This document shows, piece by piece, positions 34,183 to 44,189 of a stretch of 64,000 bases of DNA (positions are counted from its first letter, which is position 1; every line of letters starts with the position of its first letter). A program made the position numbers and the translations under genes. The notes under the pieces are model-generated. The model made no database searches, was not told the origin of the DNA, and worked only from the letters and a program-made list of their open reading frames with translations. The stretch is from NCBI GenBank assembly GCA_963082975.1, contig OY720348.1:16550078-16614077 (forward strand), read 5' to 3'. The stretch is from Labia minor (taxonomy: Eukaryota; Arthropoda; Insecta; Dermaptera; Spongiphoridae).

Positions 34183-34722
34183 ATTTGGAGTCTCTCCACT
34201 CAACTCTGTCGCATATTTGAATTGGATGAATTAACATATATTGTATTTAAATTAAATTTAATTAATTATAAATTAAAATTAATAAATAATATTTATTAAA
34301 TCAGCGCATGATTGGCTCTTTGTTGATGGCACCACTTCACGTGTTGGCGTGTGATTTGCAGTGTTAAAAAATTAATTCCGGTACTTTCAGCGATTCAATC
34401 AAGCTGATATTCTATATATAGTAGTTTTAAAAAATTTGTGAAAAACTATTAAACATATATCTTTATTTTTACGGTCACTTTAAAGGAAAAAAATCAAAAC
34501 ATTGTAGGTAAAGACCCTCTTCCGGATGAGCTACATGTCTCAAGAGTTGATAGAAAACTACGAATTTTGAATAATGCCCGTATACGAAATTTCATGATTC
34601 TAGCTCAATCCGTTTTTGCGTCATCTTGTCTACATACATACACATACACAGACATTTTTCTCAACCTTAGTGAAAATGATTCAGGAACCTTCAAAACGTA
34701 TAAAAACATCAAAATCTCGACT
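34183..34722 (+). mobile_element. Family A repeat, 3' end missing
   Basis: TTTGGAGTCTCTCCACTCAAC start, CACTTCACGTGTTGGCGTGT, TTAATTCCGGTACTTTCAGC, GATAGAAAACTACGAATTTT, an imperfect AC run (34631-34649) and AAAACATCAAAATCTCGAC. The terminal hairpin is absent. Confidence 0.85.
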
Positions 34723-35052
34723 GTGTTTTTATATTTTTTTTTATATTTATTAGCTTTGTGTGATCTTGACACACTCGTTTTATTTCAATTGAATTTATTT
34801 TTATATATTTTTCTTATATAATAATATAATTATCTATTTATTATGTAATAAATAAATATATTTTATATTTATATTATTTTTAATCAACGAATAAAAAAAT
34901 TAAAATGTTTGTAATAAAGTGCTAAAAAATGGGAAAAAATTATATATTATATTATTAATTATATAGTCAAATACTAAAATATAGAAAGGTTAAATCAATA
35001 ATATATTTTATGAAAGATATGTTAGTTTTAATTATTATAATAATATTAATAA
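34723..35052. other. Very AT-rich spacer
   Basis: Nothing beyond TA-rich simple sequence. Confidence 0.55.
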
Positions 35053-35210
35053 AAAAAATTGTAAATGGAAGGGCTGTTATTTTTCATTTAAATTTATAAC
35101 TTCAATTTCATTTTGGAATGGATACGAGAGGAGGGGGAGGTAGAGGCGAAATTTGGGTAGAGTAGAGTAGTCTAGGACTAAACGGTGTATTGAGAAAGGG
35201 AAGCCCTTGG
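35053..35210. repeat. Duplicated block, copy 1
   Basis: From TTGTAAATGGAAGGGCTGTT to AAAGGGAAGCCCTT, matching 36782-36942 closely (both include GAGGGGGAGGTAGAGGCGAA and CTAGGACTAAACGGTGTATT). In each place repeat F follows, so it is part of a larger duplication. Confidence 0.92.
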
Positions 35211-35294
35211 ATAAAAAGTATATACATTATCGGGATAAGAAAAATATAAATATATGGTATATAAAAGATGTAATAACATATGATCTAAAATTAT

Positions 35295-35597
35295 TTTTTA
35301 ATAAATTTAAAAATAATATCCCGGGTAGCGAGTAGATTCTTTTCTTTAAACCCAGTAGAAAAGAATTCTATTTCAGGGATTGGCGTCCCTGCCCTCACGT
35401 GAGCTCATGATTTCTTCTAAATCTCTCTTCTACCTGGAGGAATCATGTCCTTTACCCATTGACGCCTTTCCATCCATTCCCTTACTCCTACTCTCCCCCC
35501 CTCCCCTGATCATTAAAAAATAAAATTTATTTGGATGAAGGAGAATATCTAGCATAGCTTCATTAAAAAGAAAAAAAAATTGAAATCTTGTCTTATT
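35295..35597. repeat. Repeat F, copy 2
   Basis: Shares ATAAATTTAAAAATAATATC, GTAGAAAAGAATTCTATTTC, CCCTGCCCTCACGTGAGCTC and GAATCATGTCCTTTACCCAT with the other copies. Directly followed by two perfect hairpins. Confidence 0.85.
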
Positions 35598-35669
35598 ATA
35601 GGAGACTCTTAAAGAGTCTCCTATATATATTTGAATCAACCCCCCTTCGGGGGGTTGATTCAAATATAT
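35598..35669. repeat. Two adjacent perfect hairpins
   Basis: The first stem has 13-bp arms (35598-35610 and 35612-35624, core GGAGACTCTT/AAGAGTCTCC) around one base. The second has 21-bp arms (35625-35645 and 35649-35669) around TTC, with six C facing six G at the tip, giving a C-TTCG-G apex. Both are uninterrupted while the flanking repeat has decayed. Function unknown; perhaps a foldback element or end-processing structure. Confidence 0.9.
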
Positions 35670-36026
35670 CCAGATTACGTCAATTCTCCAATTAGCAAAA
35701 CCCTTTAATTTACGAGTAAGACATATGTTATAACTGCCTCTGAGAGGACCCACCTCTCAACGCTTCATACTAATAGAAAATTTGGAACTCCTATTTATTG
35801 AACATTTTGGAGAATTAGCAGAAACACTTCTATTCAATTGGATTCAGTTTATACAAATTAATAACAAAATTTCATAAAAAATGAATAAAAGTAAAAAGAT
35901 ACAACAGAATTTTCGCCAGATTTTCAATAAAATGGATTTTTAGTGAAATATAAATGAAAATTATAATTAATTTTTATTTGGTATCATGTTTACACTTGAA
36001 ATAAACATTTTCTGATAACAATATAT
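35670..36026. other. Spacer resembling 30490-30720
   Basis: Scattered similarity to 30590-30720, for example TTCGCCAGATTTTCAATAAA versus TACGCCAGATTCTAAATAAA followed by ATGGATTT, consistent with two old copies of a longer element. Confidence 0.45.
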
Positions 36027-36175
36027 AAAACGCATATCAAAATACTCGTTATTCAATGTAGATTCATTTTCTCTAGCATTATATAATTTTATGATGCTTC
36101 CTTAATTAAATATTAATTATTGAATTTTGACAGATGTAATGTGATTTCGGCTGCCATGTTGAATGACGTCGAATC
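36027..36175. repeat. Repeat G, copy 2
   Basis: Collinear with 32376-32530: ATACTCGTTA, GTAGATTCATTTTC, CCTTAATTAAATATTAATTA, GCCATGTTGAATG. Confidence 0.7.
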
Positions 36176-36772
36176 TTTTGATTAATTATATTAAATGATT
36201 ATTCTTTGCATTTCTCTTCTCTCAATACAAGATTATTTTTGATTCTTGTATTTCTTGTATTATAACTATTTCCATGATCATTTTTCTTTGTTTAATGAAT
36301 ATTTAATGAATAAAGTCTTTGCCATGTATTGCTTATGGGCTGAATTTTCGTAGCCTTCAAGTGGATTTCTTTCCTACGTTTTTACTAGTTGATGAAACAG
36401 TCGCACCGGATTGTACTATGACTAGAAATTCTTTTGTCTGAGTTCAAATCTTTCAATTTGTTTTTTTTTATAATTTTATTATTTAGATTATTAATTATTA
36501 ATAATTAATAATATAATTATAAATGTTAATATAATATTATTTAAATTAATTATTATGAATATTAATTAATTTTATTAGTATTATGTTAATTAATTAATTC
36601 CTTAGATAATAAAAATACAAAAGAAAATTAATATATATATATACATATACATTAATATTTATTTATTTTATCTTATTTTTTTAAAATCATCCCCTTTTAG
36701 ATTTCAAATCGATTCTATCACTAATTTTGAAAATATTACCTTTCTTATTATAATATCTAGTCAATCATTTAT
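36176..36772. other. AT-rich spacer with weak tRNA-like segment
   Basis: At 36391-36455 GATGAAACAGTCGCACCGG and GAGTTCAAATCTTTC resemble tRNA D- and T-arm segments, but stems do not pair well. Otherwise nothing. Confidence 0.35.
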
Positions 36773-36781
36773 TAAAAAAAT

Positions 36782-36942
36782 TGTAAATGGAAGGGCTGTT
36801 ATTTTTCATTTAAATTTATAACTTCAATTAAAATAAATACTTCATTTTGGAATGGATATGAGAGGAGGGGGAGGTAGAGGCGAAATTTGGGTAGAGTAGA
36901 GTAGTCTAGGACTAAACGGTGTATTGAGAAAGGGAAGCCCTT
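36782..36942. repeat. Duplicated block, copy 2
   Basis: Near-identical to 35053-35210, with a 16-base insertion after AACTTCAATT. Repeat F follows at 37090. Confidence 0.92.
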
Positions 36943-37089
36943 ACTATTCTATTCTATTTTCAAATTTTATATTCCAAAATAAATAACTTAAAATAACATA
37001 AAAATTACTTGAAAAGGAAGGAAATAATTTTATTGTTTTTATATATGAAGCAATAAGTAAATATTGAGTAAGTTTCATGAAATGTAAAA

Positions 37090-37262
37090 TTAATTTTTAA
37101 TAAATTTAAAAATAATATCCTGGGTAACGGGTAGATTCTTTTCTATAATCCCAGTAGAAAAGAATTCTATTTCAGGGATTGGCGTTCCTGCCCTCACGTG
37201 AGCTCATGATTTTTTCTGCCTTCCCTCTCCCATGGAAAAATCATGTCCTTTACCTTTTAACT
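37090..37262. repeat. Repeat F, copy 3 (short)
   Basis: TAAATTTAAAAATAATATCC, GTAGAAAAGAATTCTATTTC, CCTGCCCTCACGTGAGCTC and AATCATGTCCTTTACC; truncated after this. Confidence 0.82.
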
Positions 37263-38587
37263 TTTCCAACTTTGGCTTCGCGGGCTACTTTTAAAGTTTT
37301 TGCGGTCGACGTGTTGGCCACCCCTGCAATAGATATTGGAAGACAAATTTGTTTTCTTAGTCCAGTTTGACGTCTGGTGTTTATGGTTAAAATTATGTTT
37401 ATTTTATATATTTATTAATTCTAATGTAGCCTGGGATAGCCCCTTTACAGCCACTCCAATAATATTTATATATTATAATATAGGAGATCAATCTATGATG
37501 ATAGTCCAGTTTTTTTCTTCACGTCGATAATTGATATTACATTAAATTTACTTATTTATTTATTTTAACCCAGGAAGGGATGACTGCTTTACGAACACTC
37601 CAATAGATTTATTATTTATTAATAATTATTTATTTTATTTAATTATTGTTTATTATTTATATTTACTAAATATATATTATATTAATTTTATTAAATGAAA
37701 TTGATTATGATAAAGGAAAAGAGGCGTTAATGAATTAAGTGGAGGAACTGCCTTTAATTTCTAATAATAACACCAATATTAATAATAATAAATTTAGAAT
37801 TACATTTATTAATATTTAATTTTGATGTTACAGTAATATTCGCATAATCATATGTATATGTTAGTCTATCGTTGTTTTTTATTTATTTATTTATTTTTTG
37901 TTGTTAATTTTATATAATAAGTTCAATTTTAATTTTTTTTTATTAATTATTAATCTAAATTATTTTCTTTGATATTAAAATTAATTTTATAAATTTTTGT
38001 TTATACTCTTAATTATTAAAATGTCTTAAATGAAAGTGAAAGTAATATGATTATCGCTCATCCGCCTTTATCTTTATTTTTTTCTTCTTTATATATCCTT
38101 CCACCTTTGCATTCCATGTTTTTGATTCATTCTATAATTTATTTATTATACTCATTTAATTGCTTACAGCTCTTATGCCAAGCGGTTCAACTGATCTGTA
38201 CCCCCACCTTTCGTGGAAGATGAATTAACGTCAAAATGTAATATTTTCATACAATCTTTTTCCAGGTTGTGCTTTGTGCTTTGCTTCCAATCTCAGCATA
38301 GAAAACAAAGGAATCCACTCTTTTCGGCGTAGATTTTTTGTCAAGAGGCTCTTCTCCACTCTAGGCGGTTGTTCTTCTTATTTCTCTTTGTACGTTGCTA
38401 TTAAATTTAATTTCTCTTTAAGTGAGCGCCACTGATAATATAAGCCTTTCCTAGCCTTTCATCATTTTTAAATATATTACTCTAATATATTTTGATAGTC
38501 GAAATGTGTAAAAACGTCGTTTATCTTTTGACAAAAATAAATCTAATTTAAACTAAATATATATATACTAAATATATATATACATAG
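37263..38587. other. AT-rich spacer, no gene seen
   Basis: AGCCTGGGATAGCCCC...CACTCCAATA near 37430 and AACCCAGGAAGGGATG...CACTCCAATA near 37567 form a weak imperfect pair. The stretch 38160-38420 is less AT-rich, without a supported frame. Confidence 0.45.
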
Positions 38588-39345
38588 TTTTAGTCTCGTG
38601 AAAAATCATCTTTATTAGTTTTTTCTTAATTTAAAATAGTAAATGTAAATGACGTCAGCAACTACGTCAGACAGCGCTTCCTTGAATACAAGATATTATA
38701 AATATAAATAAAATTAAATTAAAAATATTTATTTTAATAATATTTTGTAATCAAATTACGATATATATGTAACAGCGCTTCTCTGATGGCGAAATATTGA
38801 ACTAAGAAAATATATTAATTATGACTTATCTAAGATGCAGGACTAATAATAAGGACTTTAAAATCGATTTCTCTGCATTTTAGGTGGGTCTATTATATTA
38901 TACATGTTATGTACATTTTTGTATATTATAAAATTAAATTAATAAAATTCTCTGCATTTTAGAGTAAATCGGATTCCTAATTTATAAAAAAACTTAACCT
39001 TAAATAATTATAATAAACATCATTATAAATCGATTTTAAAGTCCTTATTCGATGCAAATCAATTTCATAGATATTTCTAATTAATTTATTTTAATAACGA
39101 AGGTAATCAAAGTCCTGCATCTTAGATAAGTCATAATTAATATATTTTCTTAGTTCAATATTTCGCCATCAGAAGCGCTGTTACATATATATATTATGTT
39201 ATATCCACAGGGGGGCATTTGTCTTTCAATGGATTAATAGGTACGTTTAAGGGCTGTATGTTTTATGACAATTTCTTTTTAATTTATATGTTCTTTTAAA
39301 TTTAAATCATTTGAGTGGCGGCTCGGTGAACCAGGTACTATGTAA
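38588..39345 (+). mobile_element. Family D repeat split by a palindromic MITE
   Basis: The left part has AAAATCATCTTTATTAGTTT, CTTAATTTAAAATAG and CAAATTACG. The right part resumes at ATATATTATGTTATATCCAC and ends AAGGGCTGTATGTTTTATGA, GGCTCGGTGAACCAGGTACT. The 416-bp element at 38769 interrupts the TA run in its middle. Confidence 0.75.
38769..39184. mobile_element. Palindromic MITE with ~75-bp TIRs
   Basis: Arms start GTAACAGCGCTTCTCTGATGG and end CCATCAGAAGCGCTGTTAC, and continue inward through GCGAAATATTGAACTAAG, TATTAATTATGACTTATC and TAAGATGCAGGACT with almost no mismatch except a 2-base indel. ATATATAT flanks both sides (8 or more bp, in a TA run). Inner GACTTTAAAATCGATTT also has its complement. 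No coding capacity; superfamily unknown. Confidence 0.9.
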
Positions 39346-39391
39346 TAAAGAAAAAGAGAAAGAGATCAGCACTAATATAATAACTTATATA

Positions 39392-39392
<1 letters not shown>

Positions 39393-39428
<36 letters not shown>
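39393..39428. repeat. TA microsatellite
   Basis: TA run of about 36 bases abutting a SINE head. Confidence 0.95.
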
Positions 39429-39430
<2 letters not shown>

Positions 39431-39700
39431 CGCACACCACAGAGTGGGAGGTAGCGAAGCTGGCTCATATTCTCGTGATCTCGGGTTCAAGAGCAAGGGA
39501 ATTTTTATAACTGGGGTCTAAGGGACGGAGTCAACCCAGCCTCCGGGATCAAAATTGGGAAGCTATTCGATAAAAAGCAGCGCCTCCGACCAAGAAAATC
39601 AAGGTAAAGGTTGATAGGACCCGTTTTACTGATCATAGGACACTTAATTAATATAACCGACTTGATAGTCATTGTCATTGCGAAGGACGTACAAAAGTCA
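39429..39700 (+). mobile_element. tRNA-derived SINE, copy 2
   Basis: The head has TAGCGAAGCTGG (A box) and TCGGGTTCAAGAGC (B box) about 30-40 bases apart. The body includes AACCCAGCCTCCGGGATCAA, GCGCCTCCGACCAAG and ACCGACTTGATAG. It is shared with 60521 and, in reverse, 1047. The Copia element inserted 42 bp downstream. Confidence 0.82.
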
Positions 39701-39742
39701 GATGATTTATATATATATATATATATTATATATATTATATAT

Positions 39743-40018
39743 TGTTAGAAATACATTTCGTATATTTCCGCCACCCATAAGACGCCATCTATCGCTCAAG
39801 CTATAAAGCATATATTCATATAGTTTGACAGCCATTACATGTGTTCGATTTATATTATACATTTTGTTTCTTTGTTCTATAAATTTTAACTAATTAATAA
39901 TTGTAATCTATTAATAATAATAAATAATCTTGTTTTTTGATTGAATAAATATATATATAAACTTTAAACTGTGATTTGTTCTTTCAACGGACTTCCTCGA
40001 TCTAACCGACCTCTAACA
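39743..40018 (+). repeat. 5' LTR of the Copia element
   Basis: This 276-bp terminal repeat begins TGTTAGAAAT and ends CCTCTAACA, with 6-bp terminal inverted repeats TGTTAG/CTAACA. AATAAA occurs at 39919-39924 and 39944-39949, giving candidate polyadenylation signals. The promoter and the R boundary cannot be fixed from the sequence alone. The upstream flank is a TA microsatellite. Confidence 0.96.
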
Positions 40019-40032
40019 GGTTATGGGCCCAG
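40019..40032 (+). other. Primer-binding site (initiator Met tRNA type)
   Basis: The sequence GGTTATGGGCCCAG lies immediately after the left LTR. It matches the primer site known from Drosophila copia and relatives, which prime minus-strand DNA synthesis with an internal half of initiator methionine tRNA rather than its 3' end. The 131-bp leader up to the Gag-Pol ATG contains nothing else that I recognise. Confidence 0.85.
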
Positions 40033-40149
40033 ATTTGTGCGTATGAAAAAACGAACAAAGTGAATCAGTTTAAATATAAACTAATAAAAATTATTAACTT
40101 TAAAATAAAATTATATAAATAATATTTAATATATTTATATACTATAAAG

Positions 40150-43100
40150 ATGAATTTTTGTAAAATCGAAACTCTTAACAAAGACAATTATGATACATGG
40201 AAGATGCAAATGCAGGCCCTACTTATCAAAAATGATGAATGGTCATACGTGATTGGTGAAATTAAAAAACCCGTTGCGACTGCCTCCGATGCCGCTTCTA
40301 CGTCTGCAGTTACAGAATGGATTAAAAACGACAGAAAGGCAAGATCAGACATTATTTTATGCATTAGCCCCTCCGAACTTAAACAAATAAAAAATTGCGA
40401 ATCCTCTTACGAAGTTTGGCAAAAATTAGAATCAATTTATCAATCAAAAGGTCCCGCAAAAAAAGCAACACTTTTGAAACAATTGACTCTTACTAAAATG
40501 GAACAGGGCGAAGATATTAAGAATCATCTCAACAGATTTTTCGATGCAGTTGATAAGTTGAAAGATATGGAAGTAGAAATCAACTCAGATTTATTATCTA
40601 TTATGCTTCTATATAGTCTACCTGGAAGTTATGAAAACTTTCGATGCGCGATTGAATCACGTGACAATCTTCCAACCCCCGAAACATTAAAAATTAAAAT
40701 TTTAGAAGAAAGTGAAGCACGCAAGAATGAAGAGCGAATTTCAAATTCCAATGCAATGTTTGTTAAAAGAAAATTCTTCAAGAGATATCAAGCTTCAGAA
40801 AATTCTTCGAATGAGAAACAAAGAAAAGGTACATTTAAATTTCGTTGTAATTCATGTAAAGAAATTGGCCATAAAGCTGCACATTGTAAAAATAAATATA
40901 AAAATAAAAATCAACAGGATGCTAAATCTTCTGAACAAGTTGGTCTTATTGCTAATGAAGCTTTCACCTCCGATTCAACTAATATAAAACAGAAATGGTG
41001 TTTAGATAGTGGTGCTTCTTCACACTTATGTAAGAATATAAATGAATTTGTTGAAATTGATAATACCAAGCATGGTACACTCAAGTTAGCCAACAATTCA
41101 TCAACTAGTATATTAGCTGAAGGAAAAGCTGAATTCAAGACAGAAGTTTCAGGTAATTTAAAACATGTAATTTTGGATAAGGCTCTTCACGTGCCCGACC
41201 TACGGACGAATCTTTTATCAGTGAGCAAGATAACTCAAAAAGGATTCGAAGTTACATTTAAAAAGGATTCCGCATTCATTATTGGTCCTGATAAGCAAAC
41301 GAAGATAATTGCTAAAAAGGAAGGTGATTTATATTTTGTTCAAGAAACTGAAGAATCATGCAAAGTAGCAACTAAGATTAAAAATTCTTTTAATGATATT
41401 ATGTTATGGCATCAACGCCTAGGACATTTAAATTCTAAGGATCTCTACAATTTAAGAAGCAGAGGAATCATTAAAAACCTGAATATGGAAATTAATGATG
41501 AAATAAACTGCGACGTCTGCTTTCAGGGGAAGATGACACGATCTTCATTTCCGAAGATATCTGAAAGAAAAACAAATATTTTGGAGCTCATTCACTCTGA
41601 CGTATGTGGTCCGATGAGAACTGAATCTTTGAACAAATCCAAATATTTTATTGAATTTATTGACGATAATTCAAGATGGTGCGAAGTGAGATTTCTGAGG
41701 TCTAAAGATCAAGTCCTCGAAGCTACTAAAGAGTTCATCGCTCTTGCCGAAAAGCAGCTTGGGAAGAAAATTAAATGTCTTCAGACAGATAATGGAACGG
41801 AATATTTAAACCAAGACTTCGATAAATTCCTTAAAGAAAATGGAATTACCAGGCGATTGACGGTCCCATACAACCCAGAACAAAATGGAGTTTCTGAAAG
41901 GAAGAACAGAACTTTGCTGAATACCGCAAGATGTCTTCTGATGCAATCAGGTCTACCTCCAAAATTTTGGGCTGAAGCTGTGAATACCGCCAACTATATC
42001 AGAAATCGTTGTCCTACGAAAAGCTTAAATGGAAAAACTCCTTACGAATTGTGGAATAAGAAAATTCCCAACATCGAGAATTTTAAAGTTTTTGGCTGCA
42101 AAGTATTATTTTTGAATCGAAATCCCGGAAGAGGAAAATTTGACTCTAGATGCAAGGAAGGTATTTTTCTCGGATATTCTGAAGAGTCCAAAGGCTATCG
42201 TATTTGGATACCTAAAGAAATGAAAGTCGAAATATCCAGAGACGTGAAATTTATAGAAAATTTTAAAAGAAATTTTAATCAATTTTCAAATTTAGAAATT
42301 GAAGTAGCTGAAAAAGAAGAAATAGATTCAAGCCAACAACTTATTCATTTAGAAAATAATGAAGAATTCCTCGAAGATGCTTCCGAAAATGAAGAGGTTT
42401 CCGCAGACAAACCCGAAAGTTCATCCAGAAGAAGGGGAAGACCTAGATTATTAAGAACCGGTTTTCCTGGTCGTCCTAAAAAGCAATTTTCCCAAGAATC
42501 AGTTCAGACATTATTGAGTTATGAACAGTCATTTTTAAGTGAAGTTTCTTTAAAAGAAGCTATGAATAGCCCAGAAGCTGAAGAATGGAATCGAGCCATC
42601 TCGACGGAAGTTCAATCAATTCTTGAAAACGACACTTGGAAATTGGAGAAAAGACCTGAAGATAAAGAAATAATCGGTAGCAGAATTGTGCTTAGAAATA
42701 AATTTCGAAGTGATGGAACAATAGAAAGGAAGAAAGCTCGCCTAGTCGCTCAAGGTTTTAAACAAATACCCGGAGTTCATTTCAACGAGACGTTTGCTCC
42801 AGTTGCTCGTATGAGTTCCATTCGACTTTTATCTTCGTTAGCCGTTCAATATGAAATGAAAATTCATCAATTGGACATCACATGTGCTTACCTGAGTGGA
42901 CATCTTAATGAAGAAATTTTCATGGAGCCACCTAAAAATCTTAAAGAAATCCTCAAAAATATCACTGAAGATAATGAAGTTTGTGAAGACATTAAGAAGA
43001 AAGCTGAAAGGATGCTCGAAGAGTTACTCGTTGGTGACAAAGTTTGCCGTCTAAACAAGGCTCTATACGGTCTTCGTCAAGCAGGAAGAAGTTGGCATGC

Positions 43101-44160
43101 TAAATTAAGTGAAACACTAAAGTCTATTGGAGCTTTGCCTACTCAATCTGATCCCTGCATTTTTCAACTAAAAGAAGGAACAGATAATTGTTTAATCGCA
43201 ATCTACGTTGACGATCTTATCATTGCGTCCAAAAATTCTAAATGCATTTTGAAAATAAAAAACAAACTTTCAAAAGAATTTAAAGTGAAAGATCTGGGAG
43301 AGGTCAGTTACTGCCTAGGGATTGAATTCAAGAGAGAAGATGATCGAATCAAACTTAATCAAAAGGGATATATCTCTGACATCCTGAATCGTTTCGGAAT
43401 GTCCGAATGCAAACCGATTCGAACACCGATGAATCCTAATACAAAATTATTCAAAATTGAAGATCCTCCAAGTGAAGAAGAAACGAAGTTGCCATATCGC
43501 GAACTTATTGGAGCTCTTACGTATCTCGCAGTGACCACCAGGCCTGACATTTGTTTTTCAGTGAGCTATTTAAGTCAATTTAATAATTGTTTCAGACAAA
43601 TACATTGGATTGCCGCTAAACGCGTTCTTCGCTATCTTAAAGGAACCATTGATCTAGGAATCACATACAGGAAGACCAATGAATCTCTAAAAGGATATGT
43701 TGATGCAGATTGGGGAAACTGTACGACTGAAAGAAAGTCCTTCACCGGATATGCGTTTATCCTTAATAAAAGTCCTATAAGTTGGGAAAGCAGAAAGCAA
43801 AGGACCGTGGCATTATCTTCAACTGAAGCCGAGTACATGGCGCTCTCTGACGCTACGAAAGAAGCCATCTATCTCAAAAGCTTTCTTGAAGAACTCAATT
43901 TTAAAGAATTATCCAATATTACGTTATATACTGATAATAACGGAGCACTCAAATTAGCCGAGAATCCAGTATTCCACGGAAGAAGTAAACATATAGATAT
44001 AAGACATCATTTCATCCGCGATATCTTAGAAAAGAAAATGTTAAAATTGAATCACGTTTCATCTGAAGAAAACGTTGCAGATGTGTTCACCAAGTCGATT
44101 CCCAGGATGAGACACTACTCTTGCCTTGAACTTATGGGAATCTACACACCCACTACTTAA
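40150..44160 (+). CDS. Gag-Pol polyprotein of Copia retrotransposon
   Basis: This 1336-residue polyprotein encodes the capsid and all enzymes for reverse transcription and integration. Family length is about 1300-1400 residues, so it appears complete. Domains in order: Gag with a UBN2-like region (about 1-220); CCHC zinc knuckle with C233, C236, H241 and C246; aspartic protease with motif DSGA at D286; integrase zinc finger with H421, H426, C454 and C457; integrase core with D484, D547 and E583, exactly a DD35E spacing; a linker with two AT-hook-like motifs (RGRPR 762-766, GRPKK 774-778); reverse transcriptase from about 827 with D909 and YVDD at 1019-1022; RNase H with VDADW near 1184-1188, STEAEY 1224-1229 and TDN 1261-1263. 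There is no stop or frameshift. The first ATG follows the leader directly and starts the conserved Gag N-terminus. How free Gag is made (Drosophila copia uses splicing) cannot be seen here. Confidence 0.97.
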   Translation: MNFCKIETLNKDNYDTWKMQMQALLIKNDEWSYVIGEIKKPVATASDAASTSAVTEWIKNDRKARSDIILCISPSELKQIKNCESSYEVWQKLESIYQSKGPAKKATLLKQLTLTKMEQGEDIKNHLNRFFDAVDKLKDMEVEINSDLLSIMLLYSLPGSYENFRCAIESRDNLPTPETLKIKILEESEARKNEERISNSNAMFVKRKFFKRYQASENSSNEKQRKGTFKFRCNSCKEIGHKAAHCKNKYKNKNQQDAKSSEQVGLIANEAFTSDSTNIKQKWCLDSGASSHLCKNINEFVEIDNTKHGTLKLANNSSTSILAEGKAEFKTEVSGNLKHVILDKALHVPDLRTNLLSVSKITQKGFEVTFKKDSAFIIGPDKQTKIIAKKEGDLYFVQETEESCKVATKIKNSFNDIMLWHQRLGHLNSKDLYNLRSRGIIKNLNMEINDEINCDVCFQGKMTRSSFPKISERKTNILELIHSDVCGPMRTESLNKSKYFIEFIDDNSRWCEVRFLRSKDQVLEATKEFIALAEKQLGKKIKCLQTDNGTEYLNQDFDKFLKENGITRRLTVPYNPEQNGVSERKNRTLLNTARCLLMQSGLPPKFWAEAVNTANYIRNRCPTKSLNGKTPYELWNKKIPNIENFKVFGCKVLFLNRNPGRGKFDSRCKEGIFLGYSEESKGYRIWIPKEMKVEISRDVKFIENFKRNFNQFSNLEIEVAEKEEIDSSQQLIHLENNEEFLEDASENEEVSADKPESSSRRRGRPRLLRTGFPGRPKKQFSQESVQTLLSYEQSFLSEVSLKEAMNSPEAEEWNRAISTEVQSILENDTWKLEKRPEDKEIIGSRIVLRNKFRSDGTIERKKARLVAQGFKQIPGVHFNETFAPVARMSSIRLLSSLAVQYEMKIHQLDITCAYLSGHLNEEIFMEPPKNLKEILKNITEDNEVCEDIKKKAERMLEELLVGDKVCRLNKALYGLRQAGRSWHAKLSETLKSIGALPTQSDPCIFQLKEGTDNCLIAIYVDDLIIASKNSKCILKIKNKLSKEFKVKDLGEVSYCLGIEFKREDDRIKLNQKGYISDILNRFGMSECKPIRTPMNPNTKLFKIEDPPSEEETKLPYRELIGALTYLAVTTRPDICFSVSYLSQFNNCFRQIHWIAAKRVLRYLKGTIDLGITYRKTNESLKGYVDADWGNCTTERKSFTGYAFILNKSPISWESRKQRTVALSSTEAEYMALSDATKEAIYLKSFLEELNFKELSNITLYTDNNGALKLAENPVFHGRSKHIDIRHHFIRDILEKKMLKLNHVSSEENVADVFTKSIPRMRHYSCLELMGIYTPTT

Positions 44161-44180
44161 GCAAGTCGTCTTTGCGCGTC

Positions 44181-44189
44181 GAGGGGAAG
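44181..44189 (+). other. Polypurine tract
   Basis: The purine-only run GAGGGGAAG directly abuts the right LTR. This is the expected position for the RNase H-resistant primer of plus-strand DNA synthesis. Confidence 0.85.

Noticed and set aside
35430-35753. A 107-residue minus-strand frame
   Set aside because: It crosses repeat F and both perfect hairpins; the open frame is a by-product of the palindromes.
40712-43868. Additional frames of 63-91 residues on both strands within the Copia element
   Set aside because: They overlap Gag-Pol in other frames and show no domain; the Gag-Pol frame explains the region.
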